In this document: piece by piece, positions 1 through 5,820 of the stretch | How the letters are laid out: the number at the start of each line of letters is the position of its first letter | Position numbering within the stretch: the stretch's first letter is position 1 | Assembly (NCBI GenBank): GCA_021107605.1 | Contig: JAIOSN010000080.1 | Location: 1 to 12,926, forward strand | DNA: 12,926 nucleotides | Direction: 5' to 3' | From: Anaerolineae bacterium | GTDB taxonomy: Bacteria; Chloroflexota; Anaerolineae; B4-G1; SLSP01 | The notes under the pieces: generated by a model | Told to the model about the DNA's origin: nothing | Seen by the model: the letters and a program-made list of their open reading frames with translations, nothing else | Database searches by the model: none | Program-made: the position numbers and the translations under genes

Positions 1-40
1 GCGAATTCCCACGGCCCAGAGCCGTCTGGCAAGGGTATGC

Positions 41-108
41 GCCAGGCAAACAGGGCTTGTCATTCCGAGCCAGCAGAGCGCTAGCGCCGCGCCCGCGAGG
101 AATCTCCC
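41..108 (-). repeat. Dispersed GGAATGAC-type repeat, form 1, copy 1
   Basis: Read on the minus strand, this matches plus-strand 6101-6168 at 63 of 68 positions, and all five differences are transitions. Both copies begin GGGAGATTCCTCGC, carry the palindrome GCGCTAGCGC in the middle (78-87 here) and then CTCGGAATGAC. The outer ATTCC and GGAAT arms are complementary, so the unit can fold back on itself, as REP-like and MITE-like elements do. No coding capacity is seen. Confidence 0.75.
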
Positions 109-140
109 GAGTTTGCATTGAAACCCTCTTTAGATGCTAG

Positions 141-199
141 AGATTCCTCGCTGCCCGGCAGGCGCGTTGCGCCTTGTGGTTGCTCGGAATGACAAGGGG
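141..199 (+). repeat. Dispersed GGAATGAC-type repeat, form 2, copy 1
   Basis: These 59 bases are identical to 501-559. The unit starts AGATTCCTCGCTGCCCGG and ends GCTCGGAATGACAAGGGG. The centre holds a perfect hairpin, AGGCGC-GTT-GCGCCT (160-174), inside outer ATTCC/GGAAT arms. It shares both ends with form 1 but has a different middle. A truncated reverse copy of its left end lies at 5929-5947. Perfect identity between the two copies points to recent spread or gene conversion. Confidence 0.85.
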
Positions 200-297
200 G
201 GGGGCCCCAACGTGAATGTTAGGGCTAAACATGCCCAGTCCTGGCGGGCTGCTTGTTCTTGGATAGAAAACCCTTACCCCTCTCACGAAGCCACATT

Positions 298-349
298 AGC
301 CCTCGTCAGAGGGCTTTGTAAATTTAGCCCGTGGTCTTTAGCCACGGGC
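298..349. repeat. Two tandem hairpins
   Basis: The first hairpin is AGCCCTC-GTCA-GAGGGCT (298-315), with a 7-bp stem and a four-base loop, followed by TTTG. The second has an 8-bp stem, GCCCGTGG (327-334) pairing with CCACGGGC (342-349). No gene reads into them from either side. They may be terminator remnants or the end hairpins of a vanished mobile element. IS200/IS605 elements have subterminal hairpins of this general kind, but no transposase gene is present, so that link is a guess. Confidence 0.6.
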
Positions 350-372
350 GTTCGCTAGGCTTGTCCCGAGGA

Positions 373-452
373 GGGTATGGAGAGCAGTAGCCGAGGTTTC
401 CCTACCTCGCGCAACTAACGCGCTATGGAAAGCGCGGCTACGAGGCATCCTG
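373..452 (+). repeat. Three-stem (cloverleaf-like) repeat, copy A
   Basis: This matches 566-640 in most positions and the core of 5966-6019. The core 387-441 folds into an outer stem GTAGC/GCTAC (387-391 with 437-441), a first hairpin GAGGT-TTCCCT-ACCTC (393-408) and a second hairpin CGCGCT-ATGGAA-AGCGCG (419-436). The flank GAGGCATCCTG (442-452) is shared with copy B only. The fold is conserved in all three copies, including one compensatory pair change in copy C. It resembles no tRNA: there is no anticodon arm or T-loop motif. Confidence 0.75.
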
Positions 453-500
453 GCCCAGCCGGCTGTCATGCTATTCATCATTTACCATTCCCCTCGTAGT

Positions 501-559
501 AGATTCCTCGCTGCCCGGCAGGCGCGTTGCGCCTTGTGGTTGCTCGGAATGACAAGGGG
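501..559 (+). repeat. Dispersed GGAATGAC-type repeat, form 2, copy 2
   Basis: These bases are identical over 59 bases to 141-199, with the same central AGGCGC-GTT-GCGCCT hairpin. The unit sits 6 bases before three-stem repeat copy B, so the two repeat families are joined here. The same neighbourhood of families recurs at 5929-6168. Confidence 0.85.
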
Positions 560-565
560 AGGGTG

Positions 566-640
566 GGGTATGGGGAGCAGTAGCCGAGGTTGGCATACCT
601 CGCTAACGCGTTATGGAAAGCACGGCTACGAGGCATCCTG
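566..640 (+). repeat. Three-stem (cloverleaf-like) repeat, copy B
   Basis: This is the second copy of the 373-452 element. The outer stem is GTAGC/GCTAC (580-584 with 625-629). The first hairpin is GAGGT-TGGCAT-ACCTC (586-601), with the same stem as copy A and a different loop. The second hairpin is CGCGTT-ATGGAA-AGCACG (607-624), with one G-T wobble and one mismatch. The ATGGAA loop is unchanged from copy A. Confidence 0.75.
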
Positions 641-642
641 CT

Positions 643-670
643 TTAACTTGCAACTTGCAACTTGTAACTT
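643..670 (-). repeat. Heptamer tandem array (reverse orientation)
   Basis: Four 7-base units run in phase: TTAACTT, GCAACTT, GCAACTT, GTAACTT. On the minus strand they read AAGTTAC, AAGTTGC, AAGTTGC, AAGTTAA. This is the same family as the plus-strand arrays at 4976-5031 and 12770-12811. The text decays after 670. Confidence 0.7.
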
Positions 671-688
671 GGTACCCTGCAACTCCTA

Positions 689-716
689 TTGACATTACTT
701 TTGCTTGGGGGATACT
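689..716 (+). promoter_or_regulatory. Likely promoter of the exonuclease III gene
   Basis: There is a perfect -35 box TTGACA (689-694), a 16-base spacer and a -10-like GATACT (711-716), which matches TATAAT at 4 of 6 positions. It ends 33 bases before the start codon. A ribosome binding site GGAGGG lies just before the ATG. Unlike the other promoters in this window, it relies on a strong -35 rather than an extended -10. Confidence 0.55.
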
Positions 717-749
717 GATATTGGCTAGCTAACTTTTTCGGAGGGTGAT

Positions 750-1541
750 ATGCAAACCAAGCATTTTAAGATTGCTACCTATAACGTGAATTCTGTCCGG
801 GTGCGGTTGCCGGTTATTTTGGATTGGTTGGCGCGGGAGCAACCGGATGTACTCTGTCTTCAGGAGACGAAGGTGCAGGACCAGGACTTCCCGGCTCAAG
901 CTATCCGCGAGGCGGGGTATCACGTGATCTTCAGAGGCCAGAAGTACTCTGCCGGCGTGGCTATTCTCAGCCGGGCGGAGCCGCAAGCTGTCGCCTACGG
1001 GTTTGATGACGGCGGCGAGCCGGACGTGCCGCGTCTGATCCGCGCGCAGATAGGAGGCATCCAGGTGGTGAACACCTATGTGCCACAAGGTCGCTCTCCG
1101 GAATCTGAACATTTCCAGTATAAATTGGCCTGGTTTGGCCGCTTACGCCGTTTCTTTGCCCACCATTTTACTCCTCAAGAGATGTTGCTCTGGGTGGGGG
1201 ATTTCAACGTCGCCACGGAGGACATTGACGTGCATAGTCCTCAGAAATTGCGGGAACATGTGGATTTCCATCCGGCCGCGCAGAAGTCGCTGGAGTTGGT
1301 GCGCCGTTGGGGTTTCGTGGACGTCTTCCGCCAGCAACATCCTGGTGAGCCGGGGCATTACACTTATTGGGATTACCGGGCCAAAAATCCCATTGAGCGC
1401 GGCATCGGTTGGCGCATTGATCACATCTGGGCGACGGAACCGTTGGCCAGACGTCTCACCTCGGCCTGGATCGACGTGGATGTGCGCCGCACTGCACGTC
1501 CTTCGGACCATACGCTTTTGGTGGCGGAGTTCGAGTTCTAA
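750..1541 (+). CDS. xth: Exodeoxyribonuclease III (AP endonuclease family)
   Basis: This 263-residue protein belongs to the ExoIII/APE1 endonuclease-exonuclease-phosphatase family. These enzymes cut DNA 5' to abasic sites and trim 3' ends during base excision repair in the cytoplasm. The expected active-site motifs are all present: N12 in TYNVNSVR, E39 in LQETK, the NTYVPQG block (108-114), D151 and N153 in GDFN, D224 in WRIDHIW, and the D253-H254 pair in PSDH. Length and motif spacing are normal for the family. The ATG at 750 is preceded by GGAGGG about 7 bases upstream, and a TTGACA promoter lies at 689. A terminator follows at 1626, so the gene looks monocistronic. The family assignment is firm. 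Preference for exonuclease or AP-endonuclease activity cannot be read from sequence. Confidence 0.96.
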   Translation: MQTKHFKIATYNVNSVRVRLPVILDWLAREQPDVLCLQETKVQDQDFPAQAIREAGYHVIFRGQKYSAGVAILSRAEPQAVAYGFDDGGEPDVPRLIRAQIGGIQVVNTYVPQGRSPESEHFQYKLAWFGRLRRFFAHHFTPQEMLLWVGDFNVATEDIDVHSPQKLREHVDFHPAAQKSLELVRRWGFVDVFRQQHPGEPGHYTYWDYRAKNPIERGIGWRIDHIWATEPLARRLTSAWIDVDVRRTARPSDHTLLVAEFEF

Positions 1542-1578
1542 TTGACTAGTGAATCTACTGCAAAAACCAAGAATTTCG

Positions 1579-1705
1579 CCGCTAAGGCACAAAGGCGCGA
1601 AGAACCACTGAATCTTAACATCTGGGTGGCTTTCTGGTAAGGCCACTCTTTTTTCAGGAAAGTCCTGTTTACCAGGAAAATTTGTTTTTCTTGGCGTCTT
1701 AGCGG
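1579..1705. repeat. Short inverted repeat around the terminator
   Basis: CCGCTAAG (1579-1586) is the perfect reverse complement of CTTAGCGG (1698-1705), and the similarity continues weakly inward. A third CTTAGCGG occurs at 12837-12844, also after a T-run. The arms bracket the exonuclease terminator. This may be a worn dispersed repeat; the arms are short, so chance is possible. Confidence 0.4.
1626..1654 (+). terminator. Intrinsic terminator after exonuclease III
   Basis: The stem GTGGCTTT (1626-1633) pairs with AAGGCCAC (1639-1646), with one G-U pair and a 5-base loop CTGGT. It is followed immediately by TCTTTTTT (1647-1654). It lies 85 bases after the stop codon, in the right orientation to end the exonuclease transcript before the next promoter at 1752. 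Confidence 0.65.
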
Positions 1706-1751
1706 AAAACTAGTTTTTTTCAGGGGAACCACTATTGCCCGTTGTTATTTA

Positions 1752-1760
1752 TGCTACAAT
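1752..1760 (+). promoter_or_regulatory. Extended -10 promoter of the slipin gene
   Basis: TGCTACAAT (TG at 1752, -10 TACAAT at 1755-1760) is one base from the extended -10 ideal TGnTATAAT. A TTGCCC at 1735 would give only a 14-base spacer, so the -35 is weak or absent, as is usual for extended -10 promoters. The expected transcript start is near 1767, giving a leader of about 36 bases. Confidence 0.6.
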
Positions 1761-1802
1761 GAGGATGGGTTATCTAATTCATTAAGTCAAGGAGGATAAG
1801 CT

Positions 1803-2741
1803 ATGAGTTCGCCAAGTACAAGCAGTAGCAGAAGTCTACATAGTGTCCAACGAGTGTTACGCGCATTGATCTGGTTTGGCCTTTTCTTTCTTTTGGGGGT
1901 ACTAACCACTATCTTGGGTTTGATTGTGACTAGCATTGAGCCGTTCCTGGGATTTGTGGTCTTGGGTATCGGGGGCATGGCGGCCATAATTTTGCCGGGG
2001 ATGGTGAGCAGTGGTCTCTACGTGATTCCTGAGTTCCAGCGCGTGGTGGTGCTCAAGATGGGGAAATTTGATGGGGTGCGGGGGCCGGGGCGTTTCTGGG
2101 TGATCCCCTATCCGCCCTTCTACCAATCCGTCGCGGCGATAGTTGACTTGCGCGTGCAGACGCGCGTGATCACTGCGGCGGAGACGCTGACCGCCGATAA
2201 CGTGCCGGTAGGCTGTGAGGCGGTTATCTTCTGGCGGGTGGAAGCGCCGCGCAAGGCGGTCTTGGAAGTGGCGAATTATCGTGAGGCGGTCTTCCAGGCG
2301 GCGAACAGCGCGCTCAAGGATACTGTCGGGATGTTGGACCTGACGGATCTGTTGGGGCAGCGCGAGAAGGTCTCTAGTCGCTTGGAGACGATCATTGATC
2401 AGGCGGCGGCAAATTTTGGCGTGGATGTGACCTCGGTGGAGATCACCGATGTGCGTGTGCCGGCTGATCTGATCCAAGAGTTGAGCGTGCAGGCGCAATC
2501 GCAGCGGGCAGCCAAGGCCAAGATCGTCGAGGTGGAAGCGGAGAAAGCTATCTCCGAGAAGTTGCAGGAGGCTGCTGAACTGATGGGGCCGCGCGCGATG
2601 GAGATGTACCGCCTGAACGTGTTGGAGCGCATTGGCCGTGAGGAGGGCAGTCAGATCATTATCTATGGTCTGACTGGTAACGATACCGCGATGGAAACTA
2701 CGCTGGCGGCCGCTACGGCCGCGGTGCGGAGTAAGGGTTAA
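1803..2741 (+). CDS. SPFH/Band 7 domain protein, slipin (stomatin-like)
   Basis: This is a 312-residue membrane protein of the stomatin/prohibitin superfamily, whose members form oligomeric membrane scaffolds and often affect membrane proteases. A Ser-rich, basic N-terminus precedes two hydrophobic segments (about 20-43 and 47-66). The Band 7 domain starts at IPEFQRVVVLKMGKF (about 75) and runs to about 235, including GPGRFWVIP and the ITDVRVPADL segment near its end. A charged Ala/Glu/Lys-rich helix, probably coiled coil, follows (about 228-265). The start is set by GGAGG (1791-1795), 7 bases before the ATG. Bacterial slipins are often paired with an NfeD protein; none is next to this gene, so it seems to stand alone. 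Placement in the superfamily is firm, and 'slipin' rather than another subgroup is likely. The client protein is unknown. Confidence 0.9.
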   Translation: MSSPSTSSSRSLHSVQRVLRALIWFGLFFLLGVLTTILGLIVTSIEPFLGFVVLGIGGMAAIILPGMVSSGLYVIPEFQRVVVLKMGKFDGVRGPGRFWVIPYPPFYQSVAAIVDLRVQTRVITAAETLTADNVPVGCEAVIFWRVEAPRKAVLEVANYREAVFQAANSALKDTVGMLDLTDLLGQREKVSSRLETIIDQAAANFGVDVTSVEITDVRVPADLIQELSVQAQSQRAAKAKIVEVEAEKAISEKLQEAAELMGPRAMEMYRLNVLERIGREEGSQIIIYGLTGNDTAMETTLAAATAAVRSKG

Positions 2742-2774
2742 GAATAGTCGGTTGCCAGGATAGACGAGATTCGA

Positions 2775-2809
2775 TTAGCCGGGAAGGGGTGCTGTTCCTT
2801 CCCGGCTAA
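2775..2809. other. Strong hairpin downstream of the slipin gene
   Basis: A perfect 13-bp stem, TTAGCCGGGAAGG (2775-2787) and CCTTCCCGGCTAA (2797-2809), closes a 9-base loop 33 bases after the slipin stop. It sits where a terminator is expected. On the plus strand it is followed by A residues rather than a T-run, so it is not a standard intrinsic terminator. It may instead protect the mRNA 3' end or act with another factor. Confidence 0.55.
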
Positions 2810-2835
2810 AAAATGGATGGTAGGACATCAAATTA

Positions 2836-2844
2836 TGGTATCAT
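2836..2844 (+). promoter_or_regulatory. Extended -10 promoter of the S9 peptidase gene
   Basis: TGGTATCAT (-10 TATCAT at 2839-2844) has the same TGnTAnnAT form as the promoters at 1752 and 10119 (minus strand). No convincing -35 box is seen. Transcription would begin near 2851, so the inverted repeat at 2867-2934 would lie in the 5' leader. Confidence 0.45.
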
Positions 2845-2866
2845 CTCAATATTTCGGGGCAGTTTT

Positions 2867-2934
2867 CACCACAGAGACACGGAGGGCACAGAGTTTTTTA
2901 TTTTTTTCTCCGGGTTCTCTGTGTCTCTGTGGTG
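2867..2934. repeat. Long inverted repeat (CACAGAG type) in the peptidase leader
   Basis: CACCACAGAGACAC (2867-2880) is the perfect reverse complement of GTGTCTCTGTGGTG (2921-2934). Pairing continues inward with AGAG (2890-2893) and CTCT (2917-2920), around a T-rich loop. Both arms contain repeated CACAGAG words, so alternative pairings exist. From memory, similar CACCACAGAGACAC palindromes are scattered in many environmental bacterial genomes. Here it lies between the promoter and the ribosome binding site of the peptidase. Confidence 0.75.
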
Positions 2935-2980
2935 AGATGACTTTTTTCAGCAGAGTCAATTATGGATAGGAGGGGAATCA

Positions 2981-4996
2981 ATGTCTGAGGATACAAAACG
3001 GAGTATCAGAGCAGAGGATCTTTATCGTTTCCAGTTGATCACTTACGCGGAACTTTCTCCGGATGGGGAATGGGTGAGCTACGCTCTCCAATGGGTGGAT
3101 CAGGAGAGTGAGAAGAAGTATGCGAATATCTGGTTAGCGCCCACGGCCGGCGGAGCCGCACGGCGGTTTACGGTGGGGGAGCAGGTGGATAGCACGCCCC
3201 GCTGGTCGCCGGATGGCCGCCGGCTCGCGTTCCTCTCTAACCGTGATGATGAGAAGCAGCCGCAACTGTATCTCATTCCGGTGGATGGCGGCGAGGCAGA
3301 GGTCTTGACTGATCTCAAAGGTGAGATCGCTGCTTTTGAGTGGTCGCCGGATGGGAAGAGGATTCTCTTACAGTTCCGCCAGAAAGATGCGGAGGAGCTG
3401 GAGCGGGAAGAGGATGAGCAGAAGAAGAAACTGGGCCGGGTCTACCGGCACATTGACCGGGTTTTCTACGCGTTGGACGGGGTGGGTTATTATCCAAAAG
3501 AACGCTGGCACATCTGGACGGTGGAGGTAGCGAGTGGGGAAGCCACGCAGTTGACCGCCGGTGAGGTTTATGATGAGACGGATCCTACCTGGTCGCTGAA
3601 TGGCGAGAGGGTCGCTTTCGTTTCCAACCGCACTCCCGCTCCCGACTTGGAACCGGAGGTTGTTGATCTCTTCGTGATCTCGGCGGCGGGGGGCGAGCTG
3701 CATAAAATCAACACACCCGTTGGCCCCAAAATGAAACCCAGTTGGTCGCCGGACGGCAAGTGGCTGGCTTACATTGGCCGGGAAGGGCGCGGCGATTGGT
3801 GGCGGAACCAGGGGTTATGGGTGGTGTCTTCCGAAGGCGCGGGCGAGGCTCGCGATCTGCTGGCAGACTACGATCTGAGCGTGGAGAGCACCACTATCAA
3901 CGATCTGGGCGGGAATAATCTGCGGCTGCCGGTCTGGTCTGCGGATGGCGAGGAGCTCTATTGCCAAATTTCGCGGCATGGCAGCACTACATTGCATGCC
4001 GTCACGGTGGCGGATAGCAAGTTGCGAACGGTGGTGGGCCGGGATGGCGTGGTGGGCGCGTACAATTTCGACGCGGCGGGGGAGCGGTTGGCCTACTTCC
4101 ATGAGACCATGCGTGATCCGGGCCAGCTCTGGTTCCGCGAGCCGGGCGCTGCCGAGGCGCGGCAGTTGACGGAGTGCAACGTGGAGCTGCTGGCGGAGCT
4201 CAAGCTGGGTGAGTTGGAGGAGGTCTGGTTCCAGGGCGCGGCGGGCAACGAGCTGCAAGGCTGGATCCTCAAGCCGCCGGATTTCGACTTGCAGAAAGAG
4301 TACCCTTCCATCATGGAGATTCACGGGGGGCCGTGGGCGCAATACGGCAACTTCTTCATGCACGAGTTCTACTATCTGGCGGCGCAGGGCTACGTGGTCT
4401 ATTTCTGCAATCCGCGCGGCGGCGCCGGCTACGGCGAGGAGCACGCCAGAGCGATTTGGGGTGAGTGGGGCGACGTCGATTACGCTGATTTGATGGCGTG
4501 GGCCGATCATCTGGCCGCTAAGCCCTACATTGATTCCGACCGGATGGGCGTGACCGGCGGTAGTTACGGGGGTTACATGACGGCTTGGATCGTCGGGCAT
4601 ACGGACCGCTTCCGGGCGGCGGTGATGCAGCGCAGCGTCACCAACCTCATCAGCATGTGGGGGAGCAGCGATCTGAACTGGATCTTCCAACAGGTCTTTG
4701 GCGATCAACCTCCTTACGAGAATATCGAGCGACTCTGGCAGAGCTCGCCGATGAAGCATGTCGGCGCGGCGACTACGCCGACCTTGGTCATCCATAGCGC
4801 GCAAGATTTACGTTGCCCGCTGGAGCAGAGCCAGCAGTTCTTTGTGGCGCTCAAGATGTTGGGCGTTGATACTGAATTTGTGATCTTCCCCGAAGAACCG
4901 CATGGACTTTCGCGGCAGGGGCGCACCGATCGCCGCGTGGCGCGGTTGGAGTGGATCAATCGCTGGTTTGAACGCAGGTTGAAAGTTAAAGGTTGA
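2981..4996 (+). CDS. S9 family peptidase (prolyl oligopeptidase / acylaminoacyl-peptidase type)
   Basis: This 671-residue serine peptidase has no signal peptide, so it probably degrades short peptides in the cytoplasm. The N-terminal part (about 15-400) is a beta-propeller with repeated WSPDG-type motifs (for example WSPDGRRLAF, WSPDGKRILL, WSPDGKWLAY), which in this family screens substrates by size. The C-terminal alpha/beta-hydrolase domain (about 410-671) has the oxyanion motif HGGP (448-451), nucleophile S528 in GGSYGGYMT, D609 in SAQDLRCP and H641 in EEPHGLSR, so the triad is complete. AGGAGG (2968-2973) is 7 bases before the ATG. The last residues, RLKVKG, and the TGA stop are encoded by a heptamer array (4976-5031). 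Dipeptidyl, acylaminoacyl or oligopeptidase specificity cannot be told apart here. Confidence 0.95.
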   Translation: MSEDTKRSIRAEDLYRFQLITYAELSPDGEWVSYALQWVDQESEKKYANIWLAPTAGGAARRFTVGEQVDSTPRWSPDGRRLAFLSNRDDEKQPQLYLIPVDGGEAEVLTDLKGEIAAFEWSPDGKRILLQFRQKDAEELEREEDEQKKKLGRVYRHIDRVFYALDGVGYYPKERWHIWTVEVASGEATQLTAGEVYDETDPTWSLNGERVAFVSNRTPAPDLEPEVVDLFVISAAGGELHKINTPVGPKMKPSWSPDGKWLAYIGREGRGDWWRNQGLWVVSSEGAGEARDLLADYDLSVESTTINDLGGNNLRLPVWSADGEELYCQISRHGSTTLHAVTVADSKLRTVVGRDGVVGAYNFDAAGERLAYFHETMRDPGQLWFREPGAAEARQLTECNVELLAELKLGELEEVWFQGAAGNELQGWILKPPDFDLQKEYPSIMEIHGGPWAQYGNFFMHEFYYLAAQGYVVYFCNPRGGAGYGEEHARAIWGEWGDVDYADLMAWADHLAAKPYIDSDRMGVTGGSYGGYMTAWIVGHTDRFRAAVMQRSVTNLISMWGSSDLNWIFQQVFGDQPPYENIERLWQSSPMKHVGAATTPTLVIHSAQDLRCPLEQSQQFFVALKMLGVDTEFVIFPEEPHGLSRQGRTDRRVARLEWINRWFERRLKVKG

Positions 4997-5031
4997 ATGT
5001 TACAGGTTAAAGGTTGAAAGTTGCAGGTTGA
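4976..5031 (+). repeat. Heptamer tandem array over the peptidase 3' end
   Basis: Eight consecutive 7-base units fit the pattern A-N-GTT-R-M: AGGTTGA, AAGTTAA, AGGTTGA, ATGTTAC, AGGTTAA, AGGTTGA, AAGTTGC, AGGTTGA. The word AGGTTGAA recurs at 4976, 4990, 5011 and 5025, always a multiple of 7 apart. The array begins inside the peptidase gene, and its third unit supplies the TGA stop (4994-4996). The same family recurs at 643-670 (reversed) and 12770-12811. It resembles the heptamer STRR repeats described in cyanobacteria in type, not in sequence. Confidence 0.8.
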
Positions 5032-5040
5032 AATAAGATC

Positions 5041-5101
5041 GGCAAATGGCAAATGTGCAAATCAGCAAATGACTATCTGACTATTTGACTAATTGACTAA
5101 T
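5041..5101 (+). repeat. Two further short tandem arrays (GCAAAT and TGACTA families)
   Basis: First come GGCAAAT, GGCAAAT, GTGCAAAT and CAGCAAAT (5041-5070). Then come four 8-base units, TGACTATC, TGACTATT, TGACTAAT and TGACTAAT (5070-5101). On the minus strand the second array reads TAGTCA plus two variable bases, the same core as the array at 5782-5820 on the other side of the HAD gene. No terminator or clear promoter is seen between the peptidase and HAD genes, so read-through is possible. Confidence 0.75.
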
Positions 5102-5143
5102 CACCAATCCCTAATCACTCTTTACTTTTGAAGGAATAACAAG

Positions 5144-5800
5144 ATGTCAATTTCTCACTTTAGATTAGCCGTTTTTGATTTAGATGGTACGTTGAAGACA
5201 GTACGTGATCCCTACGTCTACTTGCACCGGCGGTTGGGTGTGGCGGAAGAAGGGGAGGCGTTGATTGCACGGGGCAAGGCGGGTCAGTTGAGCTACGAGG
5301 AATGGTTACGCGCCGATGCTTTGCTCTGGCGCGGCGCGCAGCGTAGTCAGCTGGAGCAATGGTTACGTGAGATTCCTTACCTGCCCGGTGCGCGGGAGGC
5401 TCTCGCCAGATTGGGTGAGGCTGGCGTCCAGATCGCCATCATCAGCGCGGGGTTGTTGCTCCACGCTGAGCTGGTGGCGGACGAGGCGGATATCGATCAC
5501 ATTTTCGCCAACGAAATACTGTTTGAAGATCGGGGCGCCGGAGAGGTGGTCAGCGGTGAAGTCCGCGCTCACGTATCTTACCGGGGCAAGGGCGCCGTGC
5601 TGGCCCGGTTGCAGGCCGAGTTGGGCATTCCCCCGGCGGAGACCATCGCGCTAGGTGATACGCGCGGTGATATTCCCCTCTTTGAGCGGGCGGCGTTCAG
5701 CGTTGCGGTGCGACCTGATCATCCACAGGTTGCTGCTGCTGCTGATATTGTCTTGCCGGATTTAACTGACTTGTGGTCGGTTAGTCAGGTAGTCAGGTAG
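5144..5800 (+). CDS. HAD-superfamily phosphatase (HAD-IB, phosphoserine-phosphatase-like)
   Basis: This is a 218-residue cytoplasmic haloacid-dehalogenase-type hydrolase. All four motifs are visible: FDLDGT with nucleophile D12 and acid/base D14, S101 in AIISAG, K149 in YRGKGAV, and D172 and D176 in LGDTRGDIPLF, which bind Mg2+. The helical cap between motifs I and II (about 20-80) and the overall layout resemble SerB-like phosphatases. Substrate residues are not distinctive enough to call phosphoserine, so the substrate is open. AAGGA (5131-5135) is 8 bases before the ATG. The C-terminal SVSQVVR and the TAG stop are read from an octamer array (5782-5820), so the native end may have been replaced. 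Convergent with the amylase unit downstream. Confidence 0.88.
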   Translation: MSISHFRLAVFDLDGTLKTVRDPYVYLHRRLGVAEEGEALIARGKAGQLSYEEWLRADALLWRGAQRSQLEQWLREIPYLPGAREALARLGEAGVQIAIISAGLLLHAELVADEADIDHIFANEILFEDRGAGEVVSGEVRAHVSYRGKGAVLARLQAELGIPPAETIALGDTRGDIPLFERAAFSVAVRPDHPQVAAAADIVLPDLTDLWSVSQVVR

Positions 5801-5820
5801 TCGGGTAGTCGGGTAGTCAT
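5782..5820 (+). repeat. Octamer tandem array over the HAD gene 3' end
   Basis: Units TAGTCAGG, TAGTCAGG, TAGTCGGG, TAGTCGGG and a partial TAGTCAT run in tandem, nearly five copies. The TAG of the third unit (5798-5800) is the stop codon of the HAD gene. The inverse array at 5070-5101 shares the TAGTCA core, so inverted arrays bracket the HAD gene. Confidence 0.8.

Larger units (their letters stand above)
1..749. other. Gene-free, repeat-rich stretch
   Basis: No credible gene lies upstream of the exonuclease gene. The stretch is a mosaic of dispersed repeats listed separately: a GGAATGAC-type repeat in reverse (41-108), two identical forward copies of a second form (141-199 and 501-559), two tandem hairpins (298-349), two copies of a three-stem repeat (373-452 and 566-640) and a heptamer array (643-670). 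The only open frames are short, begin inside or beside the repeats and lack ribosome binding sites. I recognise nothing in 200-297, although its mix of G-runs and T-rich text looks like decayed non-coding sequence. Bases 1-40 hold nothing I can name. Confidence 0.7.

Noticed and set aside
134..358. Open frame of 74 codons at the left edge
   Set aside because: It is made largely of a dispersed repeat that also occurs at 501-559 in another frame, has no ribosome binding site and ends in the hairpin region.
387..441. tRNA gene in the cloverleaf-like repeat
   Set aside because: It is only about 55 bases, with no T-loop motif, anticodon arm or acceptor end, and it is present in three diverged copies.
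468..692. Open frame of 74 codons before the exonuclease gene
   Set aside because: It runs through the form 2 repeat, three-stem repeat copy B and the heptamer array. It has no ribosome binding site and no protein-like composition.
3815..4804. Long minus-strand frame of 329 codons
   Set aside because: It lies wholly antisense to the S9 peptidase, whose motifs are complete. It is a by-product of codon bias in the GC-rich gene and shows no recognisable domain.
4976..5101. CRISPR array
   Set aside because: The units are 7-8 bases, contiguous and degenerate, with no spacers.
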